Source of the DNA: Candidatus Mediterraneibacter guildfordensis
GTDB taxonomy: Bacteria; Bacillota; Clostridia; Lachnospirales; Lachnospiraceae
Direction of reading: 5' to 3'
Assembly: GCA_019112735.1 (NCBI GenBank)
Contig: DXIS01000039.1
Location: forward strand, 1 to 64,000
DNA: 64,000 nt
Shown: one piece after another, positions 35,817 to 46,597 of the stretch
How the letters are laid out: each line of letters starts with the position of its first letter
Numbering within the stretch: position 1 is the first letter of the stretch
Notes under the pieces: model-generated
The model's database searches: none
What the model saw: only the letters and a program-made list of their open reading frames with translations
What the model was told of the DNA's origin: nothing
Translations under genes and position numbers: made by a program

Positions 35817-36755
35817 ATGAAATATTGTTTTGGTGTGGACATCGGCGGCACAACGGTAAAAATGGGTCTGTTCGAAGAGGACGGAAAGATCCTTGATAAG
35901 TGGGAAATTGTAACTGATACTTCTGAGGAGGGGAAAGCAGTCCTTCCCAATATCGCATCATCGATCGAAGCGAAGATCGAGGAACACAATCTGGACAAGC
36001 GTGACATCCTCGGGATCGGAGCGGGGGTTCCCGCACCGGTCAACTCAGAAGGAATCGTCAACGGAAGCGCAAATCTTGGCTGGAAATACAAGGAAGTAAA
36101 GAAGGAACTCGAAGAACTGACAGGAGTGACCAGTTATATCGGAAATGATGCGAACGTTGCCGCGCTCGGCGAGATGTGGAAAGGCGGCGGCGAAGGCGAG
36201 AAAAACATGATCATGGTCACCCTTGGAACCGGCGTAGGCGGCGGCATCATCATTGACGGGAAGATGCTCGTGGGCGCCAACGGAGCAGGCGGTGAGATCG
36301 GACACATCTGTGTGAACTACAGTGAGAAGGACCAGTGCGGATGCGGAAACCGGGGATGTCTTGAGCAGTATGCATCGGCTACCGGGATCGTCCGTCTGGC
36401 AAAACAGAAACTGGGACAGGAGATGCGTGCGACGGCTCTGAATAAGGAAGATGTGACTGCCAAAGATGTGTTTGACGCTGTAAAAGCAGGAGATGAAGTG
36501 GCACAGGAGATCGCCGTTGAATTCGGCCGGTATCTCGGATACGGACTGGCCAATCTGGCAGCGATTGCCGATCCGGCTGTGTTCGTGATCGGCGGCGGGG
36601 TATCAAAGGCCGGCGAGATTCTCCTCTCTTACATAGAAAAGCCGTTCATGGAGAGAGCGTTCTTCGCAAATAAGAATGTGAGATTCGTTCTGGCCCAGCT
36701 TGGAAATGACGCGGGAATCTGCGGAGCGGCGAAAATGGTGCTGGATGCGGAATAA
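35817..36755 (+). CDS. glk: ROK family glucokinase
   Basis: 312 residues. Phosphorylates glucose with ATP. Motifs: GVDIGGTTVKMGLF (phosphate loop), GAGVPAPVN, NDANVAALGEMW (catalytic Asp), TLGTGVGGGIIIDG, and the ROK zinc motif with CGCGNRGCLEQYAS. ATG 35817 has AAAGGAG 9 bases upstream; a GTG at 35811 is too near. With hprK it forms a sugar-uptake/catabolite-control pair. A terminator follows. Confidence 0.93.
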   Translation: MKYCFGVDIGGTTVKMGLFEEDGKILDKWEIVTDTSEEGKAVLPNIASSIEAKIEEHNLDKRDILGIGAGVPAPVNSEGIVNGSANLGWKYKEVKKELEELTGVTSYIGNDANVAALGEMWKGGGEGEKNMIMVTLGTGVGGGIIIDGKMLVGANGAGGEIGHICVNYSEKDQCGCGNRGCLEQYASATGIVRLAKQKLGQEMRATALNKEDVTAKDVFDAVKAGDEVAQEIAVEFGRYLGYGLANLAAIADPAVFVIGGGVSKAGEILLSYIEKPFMERAFFANKNVRFVLAQLGNDAGICGAAKMVLDAE

Positions 36756-36786
36756 TAGAGAATATTTTTTAATAAAGGGAAATGAG

Positions 36787-36820
36787 AAGAGCAGCGGTTT
36801 AAAATGACCGCTGCTCTTTT
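36787..36820. terminator. Bidirectional terminator between glk and the PBP1A gene
   Basis: AAGAGCAGCGGT pairs perfectly with ACCGCTGCTCTT, with TTTT on the right and A-rich sequence on the left; suits both converging genes. Confidence 0.88.
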
Positions 36821-36845
36821 AAAATGCTTTTAATTGAAACTGCTG

Positions 36846-39515
36846 TTATTCAGTGGTGCCGGTTTCGCCACCGCCGGTCTCGCCACCACCGCCGGTTTCG
36901 CCGCCGCCGGTTTCACCACCGCCGCCGGTCTCGCCACCGCCGCCGGTCTCGCCACCGCCGCCGGTTTCGCCGCCGCCGGTGTTACCACCAGTATTGCCAC
37001 CGGTGCTGCCGCCAGTGTTACCACCGGTATTGCCGCCAGTGTTACCACCGGTATTGCCGCCAGTGTTACCATCGGTGTTGCTGCCGCCGGTGTTACCGCC
37101 GGTATTGCCGCCAGTATTGCCGCCGGTCTCGGAAGTTGACGATCCGGAGCCGGAATCTGATGATCCGCCTTCCGGAGTTTGCGTTACATGTCCCGAACAG
37201 TGTTCTTTCGGAAGTTCATCTGTTGCAAAATACTCTGTAACAGTCGGGCATCCGCTTACAGCAAGGAGTCCGCTCTGGCTGCAGACAGAAGCTTTCTTGA
37301 CGGAGGACGGTACTGTGAAATCTTTTGATTCCAGACCGCTGTGGATCCGTTCCATGATCTCTTTCCAGATCGGTGTATGCCAGTTCGCGCTGCCGTACTG
37401 GGCTTTCGGTTCATCGTATCCGCCCCAGATGCCGGCAGTATAGTAAGGCGTAAATCCGCAGAACCAGATGTCCGCGTAATCATTGGTTGATCCGGTCTTT
37501 CCGGCCGTTGCCATATTGTCAAGTCTGGCAGCTGTTCCGGTACCGCTGTTGACAACGTCTTCCATTGCGCTTGTCAGAAGGTAGGCGGTTGAATCTTTAA
37601 CAGCTTCATGTGTTGCCGGAGAGCTGTTGTCGATCAGCACATTTCCGTCGTGATCAAGAACCTGGGTATACAGGATCGGTTCCGTGTATGTTCCGCCGTT
37701 TGCGATGGAAGCGAAAGCGGCTGTCATCTCGATATTCTTGACACCGTTTGTAATACCGCCGAGAGCAAGCGCCTGGACCATGTCGTCATCGGTCAGGGTC
37801 GTGATGCCGAAATTCTCTTTCAGATATTTATAGCCTTCAGCCGGTCCGACGACTTCAGTGAGTGTCTGTACGGCGCAGGTATTGAGAGAAAGTTTGATGG
37901 CGTTACGCACGGTTGTTGTACCGATATATTTGTTATTCCAGTTGTGAACGACCTGTCCGCTTTCGTATTTGTACGGTTCGTCTTCAACCGGGCTGGCAAG
38001 TGTGATCTTGCCCTGATCGATCCCGGGACCGTAAGTGGACAGGATCTTGAAGCAGGAACCCGGCTGTTTGGTTGAGTCTGTCGCACGGTTCAGGGTCAGG
38101 TTGCCGGTTTTCTCACCGCGGCCGCCGACCAGCGCTTTTACATAGCCGGTCGCCTGGTCCATGACTACGAAAGATACCTGCGGCTGCAGGGTGATCGTAT
38201 AATTCTCATCCACTGTATCGCCGGCTTCGGTGTCGATATTCAGTGTGGATTTGTAGGCCTCGATCGCAGCGACCGCGTCGTCTTTTGAAGAGAAGACGAG
38301 CGGATTGTTGGAATCGATGTTCTCTGAGATATATTTCTTCAGCTGTTCCTTTGAGTAGTTCTCTGAAGTACCGTCGGCCCTGTGGACGGTGAGCGCGAAT
38401 TCAAGCCCGTATTCCGTTCTCGGATAGTAGTCCGGATCGGATGTTACTTCGTCACAGATCTGCTGGATCCTCAGGTCCTGTGTGGAGACAACTGTCAGGC
38501 CGCCGCTGTAGATCAGATTGTAGGCCTGGGTCTCGGAGTATCCTTTCTGTGCTTTCAGATCTTCCACCAGCTGTTCGATCAGGGAATCCGTAAAGTAGGA
38601 GTACGGTGTGTTATCTTCGGTGATCGCCGATGTCTCCAGGATACGGTCGTATACATTGTCCGCGACAGCCTCGTCGTACTGCGCCTGATCGATGTAGCCC
38701 TGTTCAAGCATATTGTTAAGCACGGTTTCGCGCCGCTTTGCATTTTCCTCAGGATTCTTGACCGGGTCATACCGGGTCGGATTCTGAGTGATCGCGGCGA
38801 TGACTGCACACTCGGAAAGGGTCAGATCCGACACATCCTTATTAAAGTAGCGCATGGAAGCTGTCTGCACGCCAAGGCACCCCTGTCCAAGGTTGATCGT
38901 ATTCATATAGGCTTCAAGGATCTGTTCCTTGTTCATTTCTTTTTCAAACTGAAGCGCAAGATACTGCTCCTGCAGTTTACGCTCTACTTTGTCAAAGAAT
39001 GTTTTTTCATTAACGAAATTCGGGTATACGTTATTCTTAATGAGCTGCTGGGTCAGCGTGCTGGCCCCCTCGGAAAAGTTGAATCCATTGGAGATCCCGA
39101 CAAATCCGGCACGGATGATGCCCTGCAGATCGATCCCGTTGTGTTCGTAGAAACGCTCGTCCTCGATCGCTACAAAAGCGTGGGGCATAAATTCATTGTT
39201 CGCGGTGATCTCGTCGTATGTCTTGTACACACGGTTGGAATCCGAGTCCTTGAGCGTTTCAATGACTGTGCCGTTTGCATCTACAATGTTCGTTGTATAT
39301 CCTTTTGGAAGGATATCTTCTGCAGATACAGCGGGCGCATTGTCAATGATCTTCTTGGCGAAGACTCCGGCTCCGACTACGCAGATCACGCCCAGGAGAA
39401 GTATACAGATCACCAGGGCTTTAAAGAAGCGCACGCCAACGCGCTTTTTCTTCATTCTTTTTTTAGAAGAAATATTCTGTTTCCTTTTGGAAAGATTATT
39501 TTTTCCGTAATTCAC
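36846..39515 (-). CDS. Class A penicillin-binding protein (PBP1A type) with long Gly-rich tail
   Basis: 889 residues. Bifunctional peptidoglycan synthase. Basic cytoplasmic start, one membrane helix at about 32-55, glycosyltransferase GT51 domain (FVAIEDERFYEHNGIDLQGI, EGASTLTQQLIKN), then a transpeptidase with SxxK (PGSCFK), SxN (SLNTC) and KTGSTND. A Cys pair (SVCSQSGLLAVSGC) precedes the tail, which is (NTGG)n then (GGGET)n for about 100 residues and probably threads through the wall. I favour GTG 39515 (AAGGAGG 9 bases upstream) over ATG 39524 or 39536, which overlap the RBS. Own promoter with extended -10. Confidence 0.93.
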   Translation of the reverse strand: MNYGKNNLSKRKQNISSKKRMKKKRVGVRFFKALVICILLLGVICVVGAGVFAKKIIDNAPAVSAEDILPKGYTTNIVDANGTVIETLKDSDSNRVYKTYDEITANNEFMPHAFVAIEDERFYEHNGIDLQGIIRAGFVGISNGFNFSEGASTLTQQLIKNNVYPNFVNEKTFFDKVERKLQEQYLALQFEKEMNKEQILEAYMNTINLGQGCLGVQTASMRYFNKDVSDLTLSECAVIAAITQNPTRYDPVKNPEENAKRRETVLNNMLEQGYIDQAQYDEAVADNVYDRILETSAITEDNTPYSYFTDSLIEQLVEDLKAQKGYSETQAYNLIYSGGLTVVSTQDLRIQQICDEVTSDPDYYPRTEYGLEFALTVHRADGTSENYSKEQLKKYISENIDSNNPLVFSSKDDAVAAIEAYKSTLNIDTEAGDTVDENYTITLQPQVSFVVMDQATGYVKALVGGRGEKTGNLTLNRATDSTKQPGSCFKILSTYGPGIDQGKITLASPVEDEPYKYESGQVVHNWNNKYIGTTTVRNAIKLSLNTCAVQTLTEVVGPAEGYKYLKENFGITTLTDDDMVQALALGGITNGVKNIEMTAAFASIANGGTYTEPILYTQVLDHDGNVLIDNSSPATHEAVKDSTAYLLTSAMEDVVNSGTGTAARLDNMATAGKTGSTNDYADIWFCGFTPYYTAGIWGGYDEPKAQYGSANWHTPIWKEIMERIHSGLESKDFTVPSSVKKASVCSQSGLLAVSGCPTVTEYFATDELPKEHCSGHVTQTPEGGSSDSGSGSSTSETGGNTGGNTGGNTGGSNTDGNTGGNTGGNTGGNTGGNTGGSTGGNTGGNTGGGETGGGGETGGGGETGGGGETGGGETGGGGETGGGETGTTE
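36849..37133 (-). repeat. Gly-rich coding repeats in the PBP1A tail
   Basis: About 285 bases of tandem 12-base units (NTGG) followed by 12- and 15-base units (GGGET, GGET) at the end of the PBP1A gene. Nearly perfect repeats, so length polymorphism between strains is likely. Confidence 0.85.
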
Positions 39516-39544
39516 GAATAGCATCCTCCTTTTCAACTCTTATG

Positions 39545-39553
39545 ATTATATCA
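39545..39553 (-). promoter_or_regulatory. Extended -10 promoter of the PBP1A gene
   Basis: Minus strand TGATATAAT (TGn plus TATAAT), 30 bases before the start; the -35 (TTTATT) is poor, as often with extended -10 promoters. Confidence 0.6.
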
Positions 39554-39649
39554 AATATATCCTTCTAAATAAAGGAAAAAATAAAAACTTCATATTTTCA
39601 TAATTATTTTACATTTATCGGCGCTTTCCGGTTTTTCGCGGTGTTCTGG

Positions 39650-39678
39650 TTGTGGTTTTGTGATGACTCTGATATAGT
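39650..39678 (+). promoter_or_regulatory. Candidate promoter of the yigZ-like gene
   Basis: TTGTGG, 17 bases, TATAGT, 21 bases upstream of the start codon. Confidence 0.55.
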
Positions 39679-39699
39679 AAAGTGAACGGAGGAAAGTCT

Positions 39700-40341
39700 A
39701 TGGAAGCTTACACTACAGTCTGCGGGTACGGAACAGGTGAGATCGTGGAGAAGAAGTCGCGGTTTATCGCGGAGGTTTTCCCGGTCGTTTCTGAGGATGA
39801 AATATCCGCGCATATTGAGAAGATAAAAAAGGAGTACTGGGATGCACGGCATCACTGCTGGGCTTATGTGATCGGGCAGAATCCCGGAACAGAGCGGATG
39901 AGCGATGACGGGGAGCCGGCGGGAACGGCGGGAAAGCCGATCCTGGAGGTGATCCGGGGCCGGGGGCTCACCGATGTCCTGGTCGTGGTCACCCGGTATT
40001 TTGGCGGGACGCTCCTCGGGACCGGAGGGCTTGTAAGAGCGTATACCCAGGCGGCCCTGGAAGGGCTGTCCCATGCGGGGATCCTGCGGAAAGTGCCGGG
40101 TGTCCGGCTGAAGATCGGGACGGACTATACCGGACTGGGGAAGATCCAGTACCTGCTGGCACAGCGGGAGATCAGCATACTGGACACGGTCTATACGGAC
40201 CGGGTGGAGATTCTGACAGCGGCTGCCGCCGACATGGCGGAGAGCCTGAAAAAAGAGATCACCGAGGGGACCAGCGGGCAGGCCGTCATAGAAGAGGACG
40301 GGCAGTGCTGGCTGGAGATCACAGAAAAACCGCCTGCATAA
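39700..40341 (+). CDS. YigZ/IMPACT family protein
   Basis: 213 residues, cytoplasmic. The UPF0029 domain holds the family signature: HHCWAYVIG, SDDGEPAGTAGKPILEVI, VVVTRYFGGTLLGTGGLVRAY. The eukaryotic relative IMPACT regulates Gcn2; the bacterial function is unproven, possibly linked to translation or proline peptides. ATG 39700 has CGGAGG 7 bases upstream. Its stop codon lies inside a long hairpin shared with the converging hpf gene. Confidence 0.9.
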   Translation: MEAYTTVCGYGTGEIVEKKSRFIAEVFPVVSEDEISAHIEKIKKEYWDARHHCWAYVIGQNPGTERMSDDGEPAGTAGKPILEVIRGRGLTDVLVVVTRYFGGTLLGTGGLVRAYTQAALEGLSHAGILRKVPGVRLKIGTDYTGLGKIQYLLAQREISILDTVYTDRVEILTAAAADMAESLKKEITEGTSGQAVIEEDGQCWLEITEKPPA

Positions 40342-40381
40342 CCGGGAAAGAGAGATGTATGTTTCCCGTTATGCAGGCGGT
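40330..40381 (-). terminator. Long hairpin, terminator of hpf, overlapping the yigZ stop
   Basis: ACCGCCTGCATAACCGGGAAA pairs with TTTCCCGTTATGCAGGCGGT with one bulge, about 20 bp. On the minus strand it is followed by TTTTT, so it best fits the end of hpf; on the plus strand no T-run follows. The TAA of the yigZ-like gene is in the left arm. Confidence 0.75.
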
Positions 40382-40404
40382 CCTGCTTTATTCAGATATT
40401 CTTT

Positions 40405-40962
40405 TTATGAGAATTCCGGTTCGATCAGTCCGAATGAACCATCCTTTCTCTTGTATACAACGTTGACTTCGTCGGTCTCGGCATTGGAGAATACGAAGAA
40501 ACTGTGTCCCAGAAGCTCCATCTGCAGGCAGGCGTCTTCCGGATACATGGGCTTGATGCCGAACTTCTTTGTGCGCACGATGCGGATCTCGTCATCTTCA
40601 GCCGGTGTGTCATCCGATTCGATGAATTCCCGGCGGATGCTTCCCGTCTCAGCTGCCTGAGTGGGGTGCCCCTGGCTCTTTGCCACCAGTTTGTTCTTGT
40701 ATTTGCGGAGCTGGCGTTCGATGATCTCTTCCACAAGATCAATGGATACGTACATGTCGTTGCTGGTCTGTTCGGAGCGGATGATGGTGCCCTTGACGGG
40801 GATCGTCACCTCGATCTTCTGGCGCTCCTTCTCAACGCTCAAAGTAACAGTGATCTCTGTTTCAGGAGTGAAGTACCGCTCAAGCTTTCCCAGTTTCTGT
40901 TCGATCGTCTCTCTGAGTCCCGCAGTCACTTCAATGTTTTTTCCGCTGATGATAAAATTCAT
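40405..40962 (-). CDS. hpf: Ribosome hibernation promoting factor, long form
   Basis: 185 residues. Binds the 30S decoding region and pairs 70S ribosomes into 100S in stationary phase. N-terminal HPF/YfiA domain (MNFIISGKNIEVTAGLRETIEQKLGKLERYF is its typical start, seen here in the first 31 residues), basic RQLRKYKNKL helix, acidic linker, and C-terminal dimerisation domain (RTKKFGIKPMYPEDACLQM, FVFSNAETDEVNVVYKRKD). ATG 40962 follows AAGGAG at 9 bases. Confidence 0.94.
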   Translation of the reverse strand: MNFIISGKNIEVTAGLRETIEQKLGKLERYFTPETEITVTLSVEKERQKIEVTIPVKGTIIRSEQTSNDMYVSIDLVEEIIERQLRKYKNKLVAKSQGHPTQAAETGSIRREFIESDDTPAEDDEIRIVRTKKFGIKPMYPEDACLQMELLGHSFFVFSNAETDEVNVVYKRKDGSFGLIEPEFS

Positions 40963-41031
40963 ACTGTTCAACTCCTTTTTGTTCAGTTTTGACATAAACA
41001 TATGAAAAATATGTGTATGTATTATGTAAAT

Positions 41032-41060
41032 ATTATAACATGGAAAGGAGTTATTGTATA
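41032..41060 (-). promoter_or_regulatory. hpf promoter
   Basis: Minus strand TATACA (41060-41055), 17 bases, TATAAT (41037-41032) preceded by TG one base before (extended -10). Confidence 0.65.
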
Positions 41061-41079
41061 GAACGAATCACTCGAATTC

Positions 41080-42906
<1,827 letters not shown>

Positions 42907-42924
42907 AAATATTCGCACTCTTTC

Positions 42925-42953
42925 CTTATAATAAGCTGTTTCGTTTACTGCAA
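42925..42953 (-). promoter_or_regulatory. Candidate typA promoter
   Basis: Minus strand TTGCAG (42953-42948), 17 bases, TATAAG (42930-42925). Confidence 0.5.
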
Positions 42954-43112
42954 CTTTTTTATTTTATCACAAAATCTGTAATTTACAACACCGGGAACGG
43001 GAAAAATGATGTCGAACGATTCCCGCGGAATGAAGTTCTAAAGCAGAAGAGCAGTACATACATTTAGTAGTGACTCAAAAATACCGGAAAGAGGAAGGGA
43101 GAACTACAGATT

Positions 43113-43742
43113 ATGTCAGATAAGATCATTGAGAACAATCAGGTAACAGTTATCGGAACCGTGGTGTCGGAATTTACATACAGCCACGAAGTATTCGGCG
43201 AGGGATTTTTTATGATCGACATCCTCGTAAGGAGACTGAGCAGTTCAAATGACACGATCCCGGTGATGGTGTCCGAGCGGCTGATGGATGTGACGCAGAG
43301 CTGCCGGGGGCAGTGCATCAAGGTGACCGGGCAGTTCCGGTCGTACAACCGCCATGAGGAACAGAAGAACCGGCTGATCCTGTCCGTGTTCGCGCGGGAG
43401 ATCGAGTTTGTGGACGAGGAGCCGGACGGGGCGCGTACGAATCATATCATGCTGGAAGGCTATATGTGCAAACGTCCGGTGTACAGGAAGACGCCCCTTG
43501 GCCGGGAGATCGCGGATCTTCTGCTTGCCGTGAACCGGCCGTACGGCAAGTCCGATTACATCCCCTGCATCTGCTGGGGGCGGAATGCCCGGTATGCCTC
43601 CGGGTTCGATGTGGGCGAGCATGTCCGGGTGCTGGGGCGGATCCAGAGCCGGGAGTATGTGAAGAAGCTGTCGGAGACCGAGACGGAGACGCGGACGGCC
43701 TACGAGGTGTCGGTGAGCAAGCTGGAATGCATGGAAGAGTGA
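43113..43742 (+). CDS. Protein with two SSB-like OB folds
   Basis: 209 residues. Residues ~8-100 and ~107-206 each look like a single-stranded-DNA-binding OB fold of the SSB type: NQVTVIGTVVSEFTYS.. and, in the second, ARTNHIMLEGYMCKRPVYRKTPLGREIADLLLAVNR with IPCICWGRNAR. The second copy matches the SSB core better. There is no acidic SSB C-terminal tip (it ends CMEE). Normal SSB has one fold and acts as a tetramer; a two-fold chain might act as a dimer or in another role. Not near rpsF or rpsR, so it is not the housekeeping ssb. RBS GGAAGGGAG lies upstream; terminator follows. Confidence 0.78.
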   Translation: MSDKIIENNQVTVIGTVVSEFTYSHEVFGEGFFMIDILVRRLSSSNDTIPVMVSERLMDVTQSCRGQCIKVTGQFRSYNRHEEQKNRLILSVFAREIEFVDEEPDGARTNHIMLEGYMCKRPVYRKTPLGREIADLLLAVNRPYGKSDYIPCICWGRNARYASGFDVGEHVRVLGRIQSREYVKKLSETETETRTAYEVSVSKLECMEE

Positions 43743-43747
43743 TCGTT

Positions 43748-43796
43748 AAAAGGATATCATATGTTGAGATTCGCTCTCATATATGATATCCTTTTT
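43748..43796 (+). terminator. Intrinsic terminator after the OB-fold gene
   Basis: AAAGGATATCATAT..GAGA pairs with TCTC..ATATGATATCCTTT, about 19 bp, then TTT. Confidence 0.85.
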
Positions 43797-43848
43797 ATAT
43801 TACGAAAACTTATTTATACTTTCATATACAGTCAGGAGGAATAGAATT

Positions 43849-44607
43849 ATGGTAAAATTTCTGATGCACGGATGCAATGGGAAAATGGGCAGGATGATCA
43901 CGGAGATCGTGAAAAATGATGAAAATGCCGTGATCGCGGCCGGCGTGGATGCGTATACCGGCGTCCCGAATGAGTATCCGGTGTTTGAGTCCATTGACAA
44001 ATGCGATGTGGACGTGGATGTGGTCATTGATTTTTCGACGGCGTCGGCGGTTGACGGGCTTCTTGATTACTGCGTACAGAAGAAGCTTCCGGTCGTCCTG
44101 TGCACCACCGGTCTTTCGGAAGACCAGCTGAAAAAAGTGGAAGAGGCCGCGAAGGAGACGGCGGTCCTGAAGTCGGCAAACATGTCTCTTGGCATCAACC
44201 TGCTCCTGAAGCTTCTGAAGGATGCGGCGAAAGTGCTGGCTCCGGCCGGATATGACATGGAGATCGTGGAGAAACACCATAACCAGAAGCTGGACGCGCC
44301 CAGCGGGACGGCCCTCGCCCTGGCGGATTCCATCAATGAGGAAATGAACGGAGAATACGAGTACGTGTATGACCGCAGCCAGGTGCGCAAAAAAAGAGAT
44401 AAAAAAGAGATCGGTATCTCGGCGGTGCGCGGCGGCACGATCGTGGGGATCCATGACGTGATCTTTGCGGGGAGCGATGAGGTGATCGAGTTTACCCATA
44501 CGGCATATTCCAGAAGCGTATTTGCCAAAGGCGCCGTTGAGGCGGGCAAGTTCCTGGCAGGGAAAGCGCCGGGAATGTATGACATGGGGGATGTTGTAGG
44601 CCTTTAG
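43849..44607 (+). CDS. dapB: 4-hydroxy-tetrahydrodipicolinate reductase
   Basis: 252 residues. NAD(P)H-dependent step of lysine and diaminopimelate synthesis; dipicolinate for spores also branches from this pathway. N-terminal dinucleotide fold (HGCNGKMGRMI), DFSTASAVDGLL, CTTGLS, and the catalytic segment MEIVEKHHNQKLDAPSGTAL with the HHxxKxDAPSGT motif. ATG 43849 follows CAGGAGGA; upstream in-frame sequence belongs to the leader. Start of the dapB-fbp-sigma run of genes. dapA is not in the window. Confidence 0.96.
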   Translation: MVKFLMHGCNGKMGRMITEIVKNDENAVIAAGVDAYTGVPNEYPVFESIDKCDVDVDVVIDFSTASAVDGLLDYCVQKKLPVVLCTTGLSEDQLKKVEEAAKETAVLKSANMSLGINLLLKLLKDAAKVLAPAGYDMEIVEKHHNQKLDAPSGTALALADSINEEMNGEYEYVYDRSQVRKKRDKKEIGISAVRGGTIVGIHDVIFAGSDEVIEFTHTAYSRSVFAKGAVEAGKFLAGKAPGMYDMGDVVGL

Positions 44608-44632
44608 AGTGGGGGATCCACGGGAGGATGAG

Positions 44633-46585
44633 ATGAAAGATCTGGAAACAAAATATCTGGAACGTTTGTCTGAACTTTATCCGACCATCGCGGCGGCGTC
44701 TACAGAGATCATTAATCTGCAGGCGATCCTGAATCTTCCGAAAGGGACGGAGCACTTCCTGACGGATGTGCACGGCGAGTATGAGGCGTTTGCCCATGTG
44801 CTCAAGAACGGATCGGGATCCGTGCGGCGGAAGATCGAGGATGTATTCGGCAATACGATGAGTAAGAGAGATAAGAAAGCGCTGGCCACACTGATCTATT
44901 ATCCGAAGCAGAAGATGGATATGATCAAGAAGACGGAGCCGAATATGGAGGACTGGTACCGCGTCCACCTTTACCTGCTGATCGAGGTCAGCAAGCGGGC
45001 GGCCAGCAAGTATACCCGTTCGAAAGTGAGAAAATCGCTGCCGAAAGACTTCGCCTATGTGATCGAGGAACTGATCACGGAGAAGGCGGAGGTTAACGAC
45101 AAAGAGTTATATTACAATGAGATCATCTCCACGATCATCCGGATCGGACGGGCGGAGGAGTTCATTGAGGCTATCTCCGAACTGATCCAGCGGCTGGTCG
45201 TGGACCATATGCATATCGTGGGTGATATCTATGACAGAGGCCCGGGTCCCCATATTATCATGGACAAGCTGATGACCTATCATTCGCTTGATATCCAGTG
45301 GGGCAACCATGATGTCCTCTGGATGGGCGCGGCGGCCGGACAGCGGGGCTGTATCGCCAATGCGATCCGGATCTGCGCCCGGTACGGCAATCTTGATATC
45401 CTGGAGGAGGGATACGGGATCAACCTTCTGCCCCTTGCCACATTTGCCCTGCGCGTGTACGGGGATGATCCGTGCGAGTGCTTCAAGCTGAAAGCCGCAG
45501 GCGGGACAGACAAGGATGAACAGGAGATGAACCTGCGCATCCACAAGGCGATCTCTGTCATCCAGTTTAAAGTCGAGGGCCAGATCATTGCCCGCCAGAA
45601 GTCGTTCCATCTGGAAGACCGGGCGATGCTCCACCGGATCGATTATGAGAAAGGAACGATCCGGCTGAATGGAAAAGAATATAAACTGCTTGACACGCAC
45701 TTCCCGACCATTGATCCGGATGATCCGTACGCGCTGACGGCGGAAGAGGAAGAGATCATGGAGCGGCTGGAAAAGGCGTTTGTAAACTGCGAGAAGCTGC
45801 AGCAGCATATGCGTTTCCTGCTGGCCAAGGGCGGCCTTTATAAAGTGTACAATGACAACCTGCTCTACCACGGATGTGTGCCGCTCAATGAAGACGGCAG
45901 CCTGAAAGAAGTGGAAGTCTTCGGGAAAATGTATAAAGGCAGGGAACTGTACGATACACTGGATTCTTATGTGAGAAAAGGCTTCTTCGCCCTGGATGAA
46001 AAGGATAAAGAAGACGGCCGGGATATTATGTGGTATATCTGGCTCCATTCGGATTCACCGCTGTTCGGCAAGAATAAAATGGCCACGTTTGAGCGGTACT
46101 TCCTGGCGGAGAAGGAGACCCATCTGGAGAAGAAGAATCCGTATTATTCCTATATTGAGAATGAGAAAGTCATTGACAGCATCATGGAAGAGTTCGGGCT
46201 GGATCCCGGGTACGGCCATATTGTAAACGGACATGTCCCGGTAAAGCGCAAGGACGGCGAGAGTCCGGTCAAATGCGGCGGGAAGGTCATGGTGATCGAC
46301 GGCGGGTTCTCAAAGGCATACCAGAAAGAAACCGGGATCGCAGGATACACCCTTGTCTTTAATTCCTACGGCCTGCTCCTTGTGGCGCATGAGCCGTTTG
46401 AATCGACAGAGGCAGCGATTGAAAAGGAAAATGATATCCATTCCGAGATCATGGTGGTGAAGCGGCTGAAAGACCGGCTGGCTGTGGGAGATACGGACAT
46501 TGGGCGTGATCTGAGAGAACAGATCAGCGACCTTGAGCGGCTCCTGGCGGCATATCGAAACGGTGAGATCATTGAGAAACTGTAG
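44633..46585 (+). CDS. fbp: Fructose-1,6-bisphosphatase class III
   Basis: 650 residues. Gluconeogenic hydrolysis of fructose-1,6-bisphosphate in the Firmicute-specific class III (YydE) form, with a calcineurin-type metallophosphatase core: FLTDVHGEYEAF, HIVGDIYDRGPGP, QWGNHDVLWMGAAAG, and later VNGHVPVKRKDGESP and MVIDGGFSKAYQ. Full length for the class. The ATG at 44633 follows GGGAGG by 5 bases. Lies 25 bases after dapB and 12 before the sigma factor gene, so the three are probably one transcript. Confidence 0.96.
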   Translation: MKDLETKYLERLSELYPTIAAASTEIINLQAILNLPKGTEHFLTDVHGEYEAFAHVLKNGSGSVRRKIEDVFGNTMSKRDKKALATLIYYPKQKMDMIKKTEPNMEDWYRVHLYLLIEVSKRAASKYTRSKVRKSLPKDFAYVIEELITEKAEVNDKELYYNEIISTIIRIGRAEEFIEAISELIQRLVVDHMHIVGDIYDRGPGPHIIMDKLMTYHSLDIQWGNHDVLWMGAAAGQRGCIANAIRICARYGNLDILEEGYGINLLPLATFALRVYGDDPCECFKLKAAGGTDKDEQEMNLRIHKAISVIQFKVEGQIIARQKSFHLEDRAMLHRIDYEKGTIRLNGKEYKLLDTHFPTIDPDDPYALTAEEEEIMERLEKAFVNCEKLQQHMRFLLAKGGLYKVYNDNLLYHGCVPLNEDGSLKEVEVFGKMYKGRELYDTLDSYVRKGFFALDEKDKEDGRDIMWYIWLHSDSPLFGKNKMATFERYFLAEKETHLEKKNPYYSYIENEKVIDSIMEEFGLDPGYGHIVNGHVPVKRKDGESPVKCGGKVMVIDGGFSKAYQKETGIAGYTLVFNSYGLLLVAHEPFESTEAAIEKENDIHSEIMVVKRLKDRLAVGDTDIGRDLREQISDLERLLAAYRNGEIIEKL

Positions 46586-46597
46586 AAAGGTAAAGAC

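Noticed and set aside
36853-37443. Pro-rich frame (VSPPPP repeats) on the plus strand
   Set aside because: Reverse complement of the Gly-rich tail repeats of PBP1A.
43010-43016. TGTCGAA Spo0A core upstream of the OB-fold gene
   Set aside because: A lone 7-mer is expected several times by chance in 64 kb on two strands; no second box or suitable promoter.
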